Below, in pieces: positions 53,286-62,112 of a stretch of DNA of 64,000 nucleotides. The notes beneath the pieces are model-generated. The model made no database searches and was not told where the DNA came from. It saw only the letters and a list, made by a program, of their open reading frames with translations. Within the stretch, counting starts at the first letter, position 1. Every line of letters begins with the position of its first letter. This stretch comes from a virus. The stretch is taken from positions 62,001 through 126,000 of the IMG/VR virus record IMGVR_UViG_3300042430_002694, one strand, 5' to 3'. The translations under genes were made by a program, and so were the position numbers.

Positions 53286-53737
53286 TGACGCCAATCTTAA
53301 CATTCGGTCAGAGACAGCAAGCAATGAGAGGTCTTCCTTTTTATGGGAAGGGCGATTTTAATTTTGTTGCATCAAGAAGCGGTTTCTCAAACGGTATTGC
53401 AATTAGTATTTTACCGTTATCCGATTTGTCTAGACCTCAACAGGTTGAAGTAGACGACTTTGTCCAAGATGTTAAGGCTTTAAATCAAGCATTCAAAAAG
53501 GGTTCTAGATTAACTGGAGTTAAGGTTAACTCTACTTTTAAAAACAAGAAACATGAACCTGAAAATATTATCGGAAAGTTTGAAGCTTTCAAAATTGATA
53601 AAAAGCACAAAACCATCAGAGCTTTCATTAGGGATCCAAAAACAATGGAAGTAATTGAAGTTTATCCTGAAACTTTAAATAGACTTAATGAGTCTAAATC
53701 GTATCTTGCGAAAACCTTCCTAGATTTCGTGATATAA
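53285..53737 (+). CDS. Uncharacterised 150-residue protein
   Basis: This is a basic, mixed alpha/beta protein (GQRQQAMRGLPFYGKGDFNFV, PQQVEVDDFVQDVKALNQAFKKGSRL, KIDKKHKTIRAFIRDPKTMEVIEVYP). Its start overlaps the previous stop. No catalytic motif or domain is recognised. Position and size suggest a head-tail connector or tail assembly factor, which is an inference from context only. Confidence 0.5.
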   Translation: MTPILTFGQRQQAMRGLPFYGKGDFNFVASRSGFSNGIAISILPLSDLSRPQQVEVDDFVQDVKALNQAFKKGSRLTGVKVNSTFKNKKHEPENIIGKFEAFKIDKKHKTIRAFIRDPKTMEVIEVYPETLNRLNESKSYLAKTFLDFVI

Positions 53738-53757
53738 TTCTAAAAAACTGTTTATTT

Positions 53758-54786
53758 ATGGGCAACGAACAAGACCGTCCGCTTAATCAAGAGGATGAAG
53801 TTCAAGCATTCCTTGAATCTGAGGACGCTAAATACGGCAAGAACTCTAATAACTCCAATAAATCAATTGAATCTGAAAAACCAGTCACTAGTTTAGGCCA
53901 AGCTATCTCAGCCGGACCAATTCAATCGACCATTTCTGGCGCAAATGATAACTTTTGGAAAAACATTCCATTAGAAAATTTACCGTCACGTGGACTATTC
54001 TACGCTAAAGGCTCTGAGTTAACGGTTAGAGCAGCGACTGTTTCTGAGATTCGACACTGGTCGACTATCGACGATAGCGATGTCTTAGACATAGACGACA
54101 AACTAAATTTTATAATTGAGAAATGTACACGTTTTAAAGTAAACGGCGGACAATCCTGGTTAACTTGGAGAGATATTTCAGAAGTCGACCGATTGTACAT
54201 CATCTTTGTAATTCACGAAATAACTTTTCCAGAAGGACAAAATGAGCTATTTACTAAAATTGCGTGTACTCAAACTTGCTCAGAAGACGGTGCTTGGAGC
54301 GATGACGTTAAGGTCAGAAGCAACATGTTACAACTATTCGATCTTCCTGAAGAAGTTGAGGTTTGGTATTCTGACGAATATCGATGCTTTGAAGTAGTTT
54401 CCCAGAAGTTAAATGAGACGTTTTACCTGTACATGCCGACTCTCGGTGTAATTGAAAGACTTCGTAAACGAATAGCTGAGTCTAAATTAACTGGTCGCCA
54501 AATTGATAAATCTTTTATTAAAATTGCACCATACCTTATTCAAGACTGGTCAAAGTTTGGACAGGAACAATATTCATCTATTCAATCTGAATCATTTTCC
54601 TGGAACCTAAATAAATTTACATTTATTACAAAGTTCTCAGAAATGATGCAAGCTTCACGAGATAATTCAATCGGAACAATTTGTCCTAAATGTGGGTCAA
54701 AATTATCCAGTTCAATTTTTTCGTCAGACAGCTTCACGATCAAAGATCTTTTCCTTATTTCAGGTAGACTTAATGAACTTATTTGA
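53758..54786 (+). CDS. Putative baseplate hub/assembly protein (T4 gp26/gp51-like)
   Basis: This is a 342-residue protein. After a disordered N-terminus (1-65), residues about 76-190 contain LPSRGLFYAKGSELTVRAATVSEIRHWSTI, DIDDKLNFIIEKCTRF and DRLYIIFVIHEITF, a pattern I associate with the T4_baseplate (gp26/gp51) family of hub assembly proteins. Four cysteines (IACTQTC and TICPKCGSKL) could form a split zinc site. The C-terminal part is helical and ends at SGRLNELI. A 56-residue gene overlaps its 3' end. The family assignment is from pattern memory, so moderate. Confidence 0.55.
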   Translation: MGNEQDRPLNQEDEVQAFLESEDAKYGKNSNNSNKSIESEKPVTSLGQAISAGPIQSTISGANDNFWKNIPLENLPSRGLFYAKGSELTVRAATVSEIRHWSTIDDSDVLDIDDKLNFIIEKCTRFKVNGGQSWLTWRDISEVDRLYIIFVIHEITFPEGQNELFTKIACTQTCSEDGAWSDDVKVRSNMLQLFDLPEEVEVWYSDEYRCFEVVSQKLNETFYLYMPTLGVIERLRKRIAESKLTGRQIDKSFIKIAPYLIQDWSKFGQEQYSSIQSESFSWNLNKFTFITKFSEMMQASRDNSIGTICPKCGSKLSSSIFSSDSFTIKDLFLISGRLNELI

Positions 54787-54943
54787 GACAAACCGTCTCT
54801 TGGCCGTGAAGCTGAATCAATCGATAACCGAACTGTACACTCTACCGTTCTATGAGTATTTAAGTTACGTTAAATTTCTAGTAGACGAGTCTGGAGAATC
54901 TGTTCAAGAAACATTTGAAATTCAAACAGGACTTGAGGACTAA
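54773..54943 (+). CDS. Small 56-residue protein after the hub gene
   Basis: This protein starts at ATG 54773 inside the end of the previous gene (14-base overlap); upstream in-frame codons are unlikely to be used. The sequence MNLFETNRLLAVKLNQSI, YTLPFYEYLSYVKFLVDES is helical. A similar tiny gene after the hub protein is seen in other T4-like phages, but I cannot name it. Its stop codon lies inside the loop of the terminator hairpin. Confidence 0.55.
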   Translation: MNLFETNRLLAVKLNQSITELYTLPFYEYLSYVKFLVDESGESVQETFEIQTGLED

Positions 54944-54966
54944 TCGACTCAAGTCCTTCTTTTTTT
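54929..54966 (+). terminator. Intrinsic terminator overlapping the end of the hub cassette
   Basis: A perfect 9-bp stem, GGACTTGAG ... CTCAAGTCC (54929-54937 and 54948-54956), is followed by TTCTTTTTTT. The loop contains the TAA of the preceding gene. Confidence 0.85.
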
Positions 54967-54983
54967 AATAAATAACTAAAAAG
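54967..54983 (+). promoter_or_regulatory. Late-promoter-like motif (AATAAATAACTAAAAAG)
   Basis: Starts immediately after the terminator T run; the core ends 17 bases before the ATG at 54992. Terminator and promoter are back-to-back, so this is a clean transcription boundary. Confidence 0.7.
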
Positions 54984-54991
54984 ATTACACA

Positions 54992-56119
54992 ATGACTAAC
55001 CTAGAAAACTCTTCTGCCTTTGAAACTGATCAAGAGTCAGTTCTTCTTGCTGCATTAGATAGAGTTTTCAGTAAAAAAGCTCCAACTGGCGACGCGATAC
55101 TCGAAGGTGAACTCTTAAAGAATGTAAATACTCAAGCGACTACTTCAGTTAGATCAGTTCCAATTGAAACTCCTTCGCCCACAGTTGATGGAGTTGACTT
55201 AAACCCAGTAGATTTAGATAAACCAGTAGTTATTGAACTTAAGCCTATTGAGGTACTTGTAAAACCAACTGACGCTACTTCTGGAAAAGTCACAACTGCT
55301 GAGATTGAGAAAAGCCAATTACAATTAGCTCCAGCTAATACAACTACTGTTAATAATACGTCAATTTCTAATTCTTTACCTAGTCAATTAGCAGCAGCTG
55401 CCTCAAATTCGTCAGTGAATTCATCTAATATATTAGTAGACTCCAGTAAAAATGTAATGGAGTCAATACAGTCGTTAACTAAAAATTTGAGCAAGACCGA
55501 CTCGATCAACTCAATCGTTAACAATTCAGCTCTTATTGAATCGCTTAGATCATTAGCTAACGGGTCGAAGGATGCCGATGCAATTAACTTATTAACTAAA
55601 GACTCACTAACGAAGGTAACCTCTAATTCTGAAAAATCAAAGGCCGAGTCTTCTAATTTATCTACATTAGAGAGTTCAATACTCTCGACGCTTACCGGAA
55701 AGTCTGACTCGACTAATACTAAAACCGATGAGGTTACGAATAACTTAACTCAAGTAAAAAGTTCAAAATTAGTTGAGTCGTCAAATGTTAAAAAAATGCT
55801 AGCTCCAGATAAAACGTTAGAAAAAAGCGTAACTAGCTTATCTAAATCTTTACCGGACGCAGTTAATAACTTAAGTAACTCAGTAACTTCAATTTCGCCG
55901 CAAACCAGCTCGTCAACCTCAGTTATGAATGAAGGGGCAAAGATTGATCAACGTAACCAAACTACGATTAATAGTCCTACTTCTGGAAATATGAATAAGG
56001 CTGAGTCTGCTGACTCTAAGCCAGTAGCTATTGCTCCAGGCATAAACAATGACTATTACTTACAGGCAATATACTCGGCACTAATGTCTGGAAAAATAAA
56101 AGTAACCTTAGGATACTAA
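54992..56119 (+). CDS. Ser/Asn/Thr-rich low-complexity structural protein
   Basis: This is a 375-residue protein. After a helical N-terminus (ESVLLAALDRVFSKK), most of it (about residues 110-340) is low-complexity Ser/Asn/Thr/Lys sequence with amphipathic patches (NVMESIQSLTKNLSK; SIVNNSALIESLRSLANG). The short C-terminal motif DYYLQAIYSALMSGKIKVTLGY looks conserved. No cysteine, membrane or catalytic motif is seen. It could be a flexible scaffold or an internal virion protein; function unknown. Confidence 0.5.
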   Translation: MTNLENSSAFETDQESVLLAALDRVFSKKAPTGDAILEGELLKNVNTQATTSVRSVPIETPSPTVDGVDLNPVDLDKPVVIELKPIEVLVKPTDATSGKVTTAEIEKSQLQLAPANTTTVNNTSISNSLPSQLAAAASNSSVNSSNILVDSSKNVMESIQSLTKNLSKTDSINSIVNNSALIESLRSLANGSKDADAINLLTKDSLTKVTSNSEKSKAESSNLSTLESSILSTLTGKSDSTNTKTDEVTNNLTQVKSSKLVESSNVKKMLAPDKTLEKSVTSLSKSLPDAVNNLSNSVTSISPQTSSSTSVMNEGAKIDQRNQTTINSPTSGNMNKAESADSKPVAIAPGINNDYYLQAIYSALMSGKIKVTLGY

Positions 56120-56123
56120 TAAC

Positions 56124-56351
56124 ATGAAGCACTTTAAAGAAATTAAGCAAATCATATCAGAATACGACCGAATCAATGCAGGTTTATCTGAACTTGAAAA
56201 AATGACAAATCTTCTTCAGCTTAGAAAAACTGAGTTGGAGCATGCACTAAATTCAAATAAGGAAAAGGAGAAGACTCTAATAGATAAAATAGTAAAGGAA
56301 ACAGGCGAACAGCCTGATTACTACAAAATTATGCAAGAATTAAATGTTTAA
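56124..56351 (+). CDS. Small coiled-coil protein (75 residues)
   Basis: This is a charged helical protein (EIKQIISEYDRINAGLSELEKMTNLLQLRKTELEHALNSNKEKEKTLIDKI) with heptad-like Leu/Ile spacing. It starts 4 bases after the previous stop and overlaps the next start by 8 bases, so it is translationally coupled. A chaperone or a tail/spanin partner is possible. Confidence 0.55.
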   Translation: MKHFKEIKQIISEYDRINAGLSELEKMTNLLQLRKTELEHALNSNKEKEKTLIDKIVKETGEQPDYYKIMQELNV

Positions 56352-56973
56352 ATCCCTTCTTAAACTAGACATTAAAACTCTATTGCTTATCGCATTAGTG
56401 ATTATAATAGTCTTAATGAGATCGTGTGACGGTTCAGGAAAAAACCCCGGAGAAATCATCAATATTGATGGTAAGAAATACGAAGTATTAAAACACACAA
56501 TTGATACGGTAATTGTACCTCATGATACTATTGTATACCGAAAGGGTAAAGATATTTACCATGAAGTCCCAGTGTATCAAGTAGTGCCAATTGATGTAGA
56601 CACACTCGCTATACTTAAGGATTTTTATGCAAAGCACGTTTACATCGATACTCTAAAATTAGCCGATTCACTAGGATACATTGTAGTAAATGATACAATC
56701 TCTGAGAATTCTCTTCTCGGTAGACTTTGGACCGCTCAAGTAAATAAAACAACGATCAAGGAACAAATAATCGTTAAGGAACTTCCTAAAAACCAAGTTT
56801 ACATTGGAGTAGTTGGAGGATTTGACAAGGTAAATATCGTTAATTTTGCAGGCCCTTCTCTATTATTAAAAACCAAAACCGACAAGATTTATAGTGTCGG
56901 AGTCGGTTATGCTGGAAGCGGAGCAGTTTCAATCCAAGGAGGAATCTACTGGAAAATTAAATTAAAGAAATAA
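56344..56973 (+). CDS. N-terminally anchored periplasmic-type protein
   Basis: This is a 209-residue protein with an N-terminal membrane helix (about 10-26, TLLLIALVIIIVLM) then a Cys (SCDG). A soluble, Val/Tyr/Asp-rich region follows with DTVIVPHDTIVYRKGKDIYHEVPVYQV and IDTLAILKDFYAKHVY. The last 60 residues (VYIGVVGGFDKVNIVNFAGPSLLL, VGVGYAGSGAVSIQGGIYWKIKL) look like alternating beta strands ending in a barrel-type aromatic strand. The layout resembles anchored envelope proteins found in Bacteroidota phages; an envelope or lysis-related role is inferred only. Confidence 0.55.
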   Translation: MFKSLLKLDIKTLLLIALVIIIVLMRSCDGSGKNPGEIINIDGKKYEVLKHTIDTVIVPHDTIVYRKGKDIYHEVPVYQVVPIDVDTLAILKDFYAKHVYIDTLKLADSLGYIVVNDTISENSLLGRLWTAQVNKTTIKEQIIVKELPKNQVYIGVVGGFDKVNIVNFAGPSLLLKTKTDKIYSVGVGYAGSGAVSIQGGIYWKIKLKK

Positions 56974-56983
56974 TTAAATACGC

Positions 56984-58924
56984 ATGACATCAAGGTTTGT
57001 AACTCTATCTGACTATTGTATATTGGAGTACATGTTGACTCCAGCGGGCGATCCTGCACCAGAGATAATTAATACGAACTATTATTTTCTCGAAAATGCT
57101 CATGTTGATCTGTTTCAGATTTACAATACTGATGCCTATGCAGCAACGACTAAAAACTCAAGAGGATTAAGTGTAGTACCGGTTGGAGGATCTAAGCTGA
57201 TTAGAGTTGACTTAACTGATATTCCAATTTATACTGCATACGATCCAGCAATAAGTGAAACTGAATTATCTAATAGCTATAGTAATGCTCTAGTCATGGA
57301 CACTATGCGATTCCATTTTGCATCAGGGTTCAATTTTACAGAAGTTGAAAATATTATATTAGGAGCTCGCCAAAAATTAAATGACTTAAAGCAGATCCAG
57401 CTAGTTAATATTTTAGTGACTTCAGTTACTGCACAAGACCTTTTAACCTTCAACAATAAACCGCTTTTCTTAGCAAATACAATTTACGATAAGTACATTG
57501 ATATTAAAGTCCCAGCATGTTCGTATCTAGATGAAGACTTTACGCAATTCGGGTCAGCTTCCTTTGAACATGCGATTACGAACGGTACTGGTTTTATTAA
57601 AAACTCACCAATCACCGTATCTTTAAGTGAAGCTGAATATGAAGACCTATTTGCAGATAACGGCGAGCAGTATGAAGCCTACCGCGTTGTTAATTATTAC
57701 GAAGGTTCAGTTGCGCAAGTAAATGAATTTGATAGTTTAGGAGCAGTTATTCAAGAAGCAATAGATGGAGACTATATTGAATTCTTTGCAACATGGAACG
57801 GCGCATTCCCAGAAGACTTAATATCTACTCTTAATGCAAAAGGCGTAGATAATGACTGGATCTTAATTCATAACTTACAAGTATACGAACAGGTTGGAAG
57901 TATTATAACTCCTTCTGGAAATTTTCTAGTCTATCAAGAAGACAATTTTGATGTTCCATTATCATACAGACCAATTCTAAAGGATGCAGGTTTTGCAGTT
58001 TCAATGTCAATCGACTATATCGTACGGTTACTTAACAAAAAGACCGGAGATCAAGTAATCAGAACCGGGTCAATGTCTCTGTTTAATCCAAATAAGTATG
58101 GAAAGCACTTAGCTAAATTGGAACTGGCAGATAAGCCTCAATCTATGAAAGTTTATAATAAAATTGTTCAAAAGAATTTAGAGATAAGTAACTTATTTAC
58201 TGGTAAAAAAATACCAACAACAGCTACGCCAACTGCATCAATTGTGTATGTAGACAAACCAGTTAACGTAGCAGTTCCGACTTTTTATAAACAGGCAAAT
58301 ATTCGAATCAGCCAAAAGAACGCTCTACTAAAAGCTACTAACGGAACGTCTGAAGTAATTTTTGGACAAGGCGACATGGTTTTACCAATTGACCCAACTG
58401 ACAATTACATTAAGTTTTCAGTGTATGAGGCTAACCCAGCTAAACCTAGCGAGCAGACTCCAGCTAATTTGAATCCCACTTCAACTTTCACCCTTAACTT
58501 CGGTAAAGACTCGAAGTATACATATAATTCACTAAGTGATCCGGCTGTCTCGGAACCAGCTAGTGGAAAACTGGCCTTTCGTATACCTAAGGATCAAGCG
58601 AAACAGATTCTTGAATCGACTGACTCGCTAATGTTTATTTCATTAATTGGAGTAGACGGAAGCGAAACTTTATTATACACAGGAAAATGGATGGCTTCTT
58701 CTGACTACGGCGCAATTTTAAGAGCAAATGATGCTGCTAAAAATGCACTACTAAATGACCCGTATGAAACAATTGCAACTTTAAACAAGTCAATTGCGGA
58801 TCTTACGACCGAGAATGAAAAACTTAAAACCAAGATAGTTAGTTCAAAGAGCGTAAGATACTCAAGGGTTGACGAAACCTCTAAATCAATCAACCCGATG
58901 GCTGGATTTAGGAATGCAACATAA
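56984..58924 (+). CDS. Large virion structural protein of unknown position
   Basis: This is a 646-residue protein with a distinctive N-terminus (SRFVTLSDYCILEYMLTPAG). The body is beta-rich and the central part has VMDTMRFHFASGFNFTEVENII followed by LKQIQLVNILV. The C-terminal 60 residues contain a coiled-coil segment (NKSIADLTTENEKLKTKIVSSKSV) and a tail ending NPMAGFRNAT. It is not a recognisable sheath, although its length would fit. It is followed by three motif copies and the abundant-type gene at 59020. A baseplate or tail component is the best guess. Confidence 0.55.
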   Translation: MTSRFVTLSDYCILEYMLTPAGDPAPEIINTNYYFLENAHVDLFQIYNTDAYAATTKNSRGLSVVPVGGSKLIRVDLTDIPIYTAYDPAISETELSNSYSNALVMDTMRFHFASGFNFTEVENIILGARQKLNDLKQIQLVNILVTSVTAQDLLTFNNKPLFLANTIYDKYIDIKVPACSYLDEDFTQFGSASFEHAITNGTGFIKNSPITVSLSEAEYEDLFADNGEQYEAYRVVNYYEGSVAQVNEFDSLGAVIQEAIDGDYIEFFATWNGAFPEDLISTLNAKGVDNDWILIHNLQVYEQVGSIITPSGNFLVYQEDNFDVPLSYRPILKDAGFAVSMSIDYIVRLLNKKTGDQVIRTGSMSLFNPNKYGKHLAKLELADKPQSMKVYNKIVQKNLEISNLFTGKKIPTTATPTASIVYVDKPVNVAVPTFYKQANIRISQKNALLKATNGTSEVIFGQGDMVLPIDPTDNYIKFSVYEANPAKPSEQTPANLNPTSTFTLNFGKDSKYTYNSLSDPAVSEPASGKLAFRIPKDQAKQILESTDSLMFISLIGVDGSETLLYTGKWMASSDYGAILRANDAAKNALLNDPYETIATLNKSIADLTTENEKLKTKIVSSKSVRYSRVDETSKSINPMAGFRNAT

Positions 58925-58944
58925 CGTAAGTAATTAGGCTATCC

Positions 58945-58976
58945 TATAAATAATATAGACGATAGCAGATAAATAA
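58945..58976 (+). promoter_or_regulatory. Two extra ATAAATA motif copies
   Basis: TATAAATAA at 58945-58953 and GATAAATAA at 58968-58976, both upstream of the main copy at 58991. Tandem promoters suggest that the gene at 59020 is made in large amounts. Confidence 0.5.
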
Positions 58977-58990
58977 ACTTATCAAAAACG

Positions 58991-59007
58991 GATAAATAAT
59001 AAAAAAG
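58991..59007 (+). promoter_or_regulatory. Late-promoter-like motif (GATAAATAATAAAAAAG)
   Basis: The core ends 21 bases before the ATG at 59020. It is the nearest of three tandem copies. Confidence 0.65.
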
Positions 59008-59019
59008 ACAAGCGTTTCA

Positions 59020-60558
59020 ATGAACGGTCTCATACAAGAACTAACTAACGAGCTCAAAAATAATTCGAGCGTAAATTCTAGCATTGCTGCTAAAGTAGTA
59101 TTAGAATCAATTAACAACTCACTAATGTTGGGGGTTGCAAATGATCAGATTTTAGAAAACTCTCTAAATACACTAGATCAATTCGCTACTGAATTGGTAA
59201 ACGAGAATATTAAAGAAGTGGTAGCTAAATTCAAAAAAATGGCAGAAAAACCAACAAGCCGTCTTCAAAACATGGCTAAAGAAGCAGGTCTTTCTATCAA
59301 GATTCAAGCTATCAAAGAGGCACAAATTTACAAAGATCCAGTAGTTAAGCATACAGTTGCTAGACTAGAGGAAGCTGTTAAATCTATGCCTGAATTTAGA
59401 GCAATCCATTTCTTCTTTGAAGGTCTATCTAAGTTTAACTACGATACGACTGTTTCTGAAGTTTTAGAATCATTATCAACTTACGTTAATGAGAATCGTA
59501 TTAAACTTGAAATCTTAAATTCAATTTTCGAAATGAGAGTAACTGGTGCAGTTCTTTATAAAGATGCATGTTCTCTATTGGAACAAGCTCTATTGGAAAA
59601 TGTACAGACAGCTGATTCATTAAAAATGAAATTACGTTCTCATTCTAATTTGCCAGTAGTTAACCAATTGATTAATAAAATTAGCATGCTAGAATCTAAA
59701 GAAACTGGTTCGTTTAATTTAGGTATTGGTAACGGCGATGCATTCGTAAAACCTATTATTGCTCCTTTTTATAAAGTTAGCGAAAACTCAGCACTAATCT
59801 TTGTAGATAATAAATTTATCAAAGTATCGGAAGATGCGGATCCTACTCAAGTATCAGCAGACGATGCAAAAGACTTTCCAGATTTCTTTGAAACTTGCGA
59901 AGCCTTCAGTGCCCTAAACTTCAAAGAGAAGAGCACAGAATTAGTATCAGCTAGTAGAAATTTAACAGTTGCTTTTGGAATTAACGAAAACGGCTCATTG
60001 AACCTAAAAATCAATGGTTCAGTAATTGATAATATCGATTCAGTTAAATTTTCAGAAATCGTATTAATGGAGACCATTGATACTCGTAATGCTCTTACTA
60101 AAATCTTCAAAAACTTAGACCTAATCGTTAATTTAGAGTTTGGAAAAACAATCGTTAATGAAAGACTTGGTAAAGAATCGATCGTTTTAAATTTCGGAGA
60201 AGATATTTACGTATTCGAGAAATTAGCTGAGACTAGAATTCTTAAGAAAATGAAAGGTTTAACTTTCCATAATTATGTTATGGAAAACTTCAAATACGAT
60301 GTTAGCGAAATGTACTCTATTCAATTGGAGGAAAGAGAAGCCAACCTTAAATCACTTGATGCTGAAAAAGTTACGATTGAGCAAAATCTTGCTAAATTAG
60401 AAACTTCAATCTCTCAAATTCAAGAGGCCTTAACTGATACATCTCTTACGGCAGACTATCGTGAGAAACTTAATGAACTTAAGATGTCAATCGAGAAGAA
60501 CGTTAATGCTCTTAAGAATCAATACATTTTAGTAGACCAGTCCAAAAAAAAAGCCTAA
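59020..60558 (+). CDS. Helical structural protein, probably abundant (512 residues)
   Basis: This is a 512-residue protein, mostly alpha-helical in the first 230 residues (KVVLESINNSLMLGVANDQILEN; LENVQTADSLKMKLRSHSNLP). A more beta-rich middle follows (SENSALIFVDNKFIKVSEDADPT), then a C-terminal coiled coil (EEREANLKSLDAEKVTIEQN, LETSISQIQEALTDTSL). Three tandem late-promoter-like motifs precede it, so it may be a major virion or internal head protein. It ends in AAA-AAA-AAA-GCC-TAA, a 9-A slippage site from which a -1 shift enters the KOW-like frame at 60582. It has no recognised family. Confidence 0.6.
   Translation: MNGLIQELTNELKNNSSVNSSIAAKVVLESINNSLMLGVANDQILENSLNTLDQFATELVNENIKEVVAKFKKMAEKPTSRLQNMAKEAGLSIKIQAIKEAQIYKDPVVKHTVARLEEAVKSMPEFRAIHFFFEGLSKFNYDTTVSEVLESLSTYVNENRIKLEILNSIFEMRVTGAVLYKDACSLLEQALLENVQTADSLKMKLRSHSNLPVVNQLINKISMLESKETGSFNLGIGNGDAFVKPIIAPFYKVSENSALIFVDNKFIKVSEDADPTQVSADDAKDFPDFFETCEAFSALNFKEKSTELVSASRNLTVAFGINENGSLNLKINGSVIDNIDSVKFSEIVLMETIDTRNALTKIFKNLDLIVNLEFGKTIVNERLGKESIVLNFGEDIYVFEKLAETRILKKMKGLTFHNYVMENFKYDVSEMYSIQLEEREANLKSLDAEKVTIEQNLAKLETSISQIQEALTDTSLTADYREKLNELKMSIEKNVNALKNQYILVDQSKKKA
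60544..60552 (+). other. Nine-A slippery run, candidate -1 frameshift or transcript slippage site
   Basis: AAA AAA AAA just before the last two codons of the 512-residue gene. A -1 shift here reads AGC CTA ACT GAG ... and continues without a stop into the frame of the next gene, joining it as a C-terminal extension. Confidence 0.6.
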
Positions 60559-60581
60559 CTGAGTCTGAGGACATTACTATA

Positions 60582-60845
60582 GTGTCCGCGACCGCAGCTA
60601 AGTACGTAACTGGCCAAAAGGTCATGTTAAAGTCTGGGCAAAGTGCTACAATTGTTGGAATCGATCCAGTAGGTCAAACCTATAAAGTAATGGGAGCAGA
60701 CAATCAATATAAATCAGTAAAACCTGATGAGATTGATAAACTCGATACTGGTAAATTTACCGATTATCAAGCTTCAGGACCTGATCCAAAGAATCCAGAC
60801 GAACTCTCAATTAAAACAAAGGACGTTGCCGTAGACCAAAAGTAA
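60582..60845 (+). CDS. KOW/SH3-like module, probably a frameshifted extension of the upstream protein
   Basis: This frame is 87 residues from the only in-frame non-ATG start, a GTG at 60582. The core YVTGQKVMLKSGQSATIVGIDPVGQTYKVMG is a small SH3/KOW-like beta barrel followed by a short acidic tail. The frame is open back to 60516, overlapping the 9-A run of the upstream gene, which suggests expression by -1 shifting. A weak GAGG 11 bases before the GTG could support independent translation instead. Barrels of this type often mediate capsid or nucleic-acid contacts. Confidence in the protein is higher than in its mode of expression. Confidence 0.6.
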   Translation: MSATAAKYVTGQKVMLKSGQSATIVGIDPVGQTYKVMGADNQYKSVKPDEIDKLDTGKFTDYQASGPDPKNPDELSIKTKDVAVDQK

Positions 60846-60880
60846 GTATCTGTAGTATAATTACTAAAAGAAACTTACAA

Positions 60881-61693
60881 ATGGCTGACGTATTATGCTC
60901 AATTGAAGAGGCTCGCGAAAATGGCACCCTTCAGGTTTTCGAAAAGAAGACCAAATATCACGATTATCAATTCTTAGTTAGATCTTCTGAAGAGATTAAA
61001 TTTAACGTGTCTCAGAATATCTCTACTAAACCTACTGGTGGAGAATACTTCAAACCTCTGTTCATACCGCATTATGCACAAAACGGCGGCCCTATGCTCT
61101 TAGAAGACTTGGACCACGAAGACGTTTGGTTGGATGCAGGCGGCCACATTGGCATATTTGCAACTCGTTTACTAACGCAATTTCCAAAAGTAAAGAAAGT
61201 ATACTCATACGAACCTTTCCATAATAACGTGGAGTTCCTAGAACAAAACCTTCAAATGAATAGTGTTGAAGATCGTTGTGAAATTATCGAAAAAGCAATT
61301 GTCGCGGACGATTCAACTGAAGTTGAATTCTACTTATCACAAGATTCAGGTAAGCATAGCGTCCATCACATTAGAGGTCGTCAGGTCACCACCGTACCTG
61401 CTGAGAATATTAACACTATAATCAAAGAAAAGGGTATCACTGCGATCAAGATGGATATTGAAGGTCTTGAATACGATATGATTAAAGCTTTAAATCAAGA
61501 AAGTTTAGATCAAATCAGGTTATTCATAGTTGAATACCATTTTCACTACAGCTGGTTATTGGAAAATCGCTCAGCGAAATTTACAGAGATCCTAGATATT
61601 TTTAGAGCTAACTTTGGAGAACTCTTCGTTAACCCTAAAACAATAAACGGCAAACACTTTATTACTCACTTCGCAGGATTTAAAGGACGTTAA
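60881..61693 (+). CDS. FkbM-family SAM methyltransferase
   Basis: This is a 270-residue protein with the FkbM methyltransferase order: DVWLDAGGHIGIFATRLL (SAM-binding glycine loop) near residues 76-93, SYEPFHNNVEFLEQNL (acidic loop) near 108-123, SGKHSVHHIRGRQV near 155 and IKMDIEGLEYDMIKAL near 186-201. It has no membrane segment. It is a paralogue in kind of the FkbM domain in the triple fusion at 33151, but stands alone. Its stop overlaps the start of the glycosylase gene (TAATG). FkbM enzymes typically O-methylate sugars; the substrate here is unknown. Confidence 0.85.
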   Translation: MADVLCSIEEARENGTLQVFEKKTKYHDYQFLVRSSEEIKFNVSQNISTKPTGGEYFKPLFIPHYAQNGGPMLLEDLDHEDVWLDAGGHIGIFATRLLTQFPKVKKVYSYEPFHNNVEFLEQNLQMNSVEDRCEIIEKAIVADDSTEVEFYLSQDSGKHSVHHIRGRQVTTVPAENINTIIKEKGITAIKMDIEGLEYDMIKALNQESLDQIRLFIVEYHFHYSWLLENRSAKFTEILDIFRANFGELFVNPKTINGKHFITHFAGFKGR

Positions 61694-62112
61694 TGAGCCC
61701 ATACGAACTTTTACAGGAAATTTATCATGATGACCCGTGGAAGTCGCAAGTCTGCTGTATTCTATTGAATTGTACTCGTAGAAAACAGGTAGACCGAATA
61801 AGAGAAGAACTATTTAACACATATCGAGACGCGGCTGAGTTATCAAACGCTGATCCTATTCAATTGGCCGAAGTAATTCGGCCTCTTGGTTTTTATAATC
61901 GCAGGTCACGATCATTAATTAAGTTTAGTACTGAGTGGATTACAAAAGAGTGGGATCATCCTCGAGAACTTCATGGAATTGGGCAGTATGCAGCAGACTC
62001 ATGGGATATTTTTTACAATAATAGACTTGACATAGAACCCAATGATGGAGTTCTAGTAAAATACTTAGAATGGAAAAGACAAAATCATTATACTGCTACT
62101 TTGGCGAACTAG
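61693..62112 (+). CDS. MBD4-like HhH-GPD DNA glycosylase
   Basis: This 139-residue protein matches the catalytic domain of MBD4: DPWKSQVCCILLNCTRRKQV, IRPLGFYNRRSRSLIKFSTEW, then the helix-hairpin-helix LHGIGQYAADSW (93-104) and the catalytic Asp D118 in EPNDGVLVKYLEW. It lacks the methyl-CpG-binding domain of the vertebrate protein and the Cys cluster of endonuclease III. Such enzymes remove thymine or uracil (or related bases) from mismatches. It overlaps the glycosyltransferase gene by 43 bases, so both may act in modifying or protecting phage DNA. Confidence 0.8.
   Translation: MSPYELLQEIYHDDPWKSQVCCILLNCTRRKQVDRIREELFNTYRDAAELSNADPIQLAEVIRPLGFYNRRSRSLIKFSTEWITKEWDHPRELHGIGQYAADSWDIFYNNRLDIEPNDGVLVKYLEWKRQNHYTATLAN

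Noticed and set aside
56984-58924. Tail sheath protein
   Set aside because: Only the length fits; I could not see sheath motifs, so it is left as structural of unknown position.
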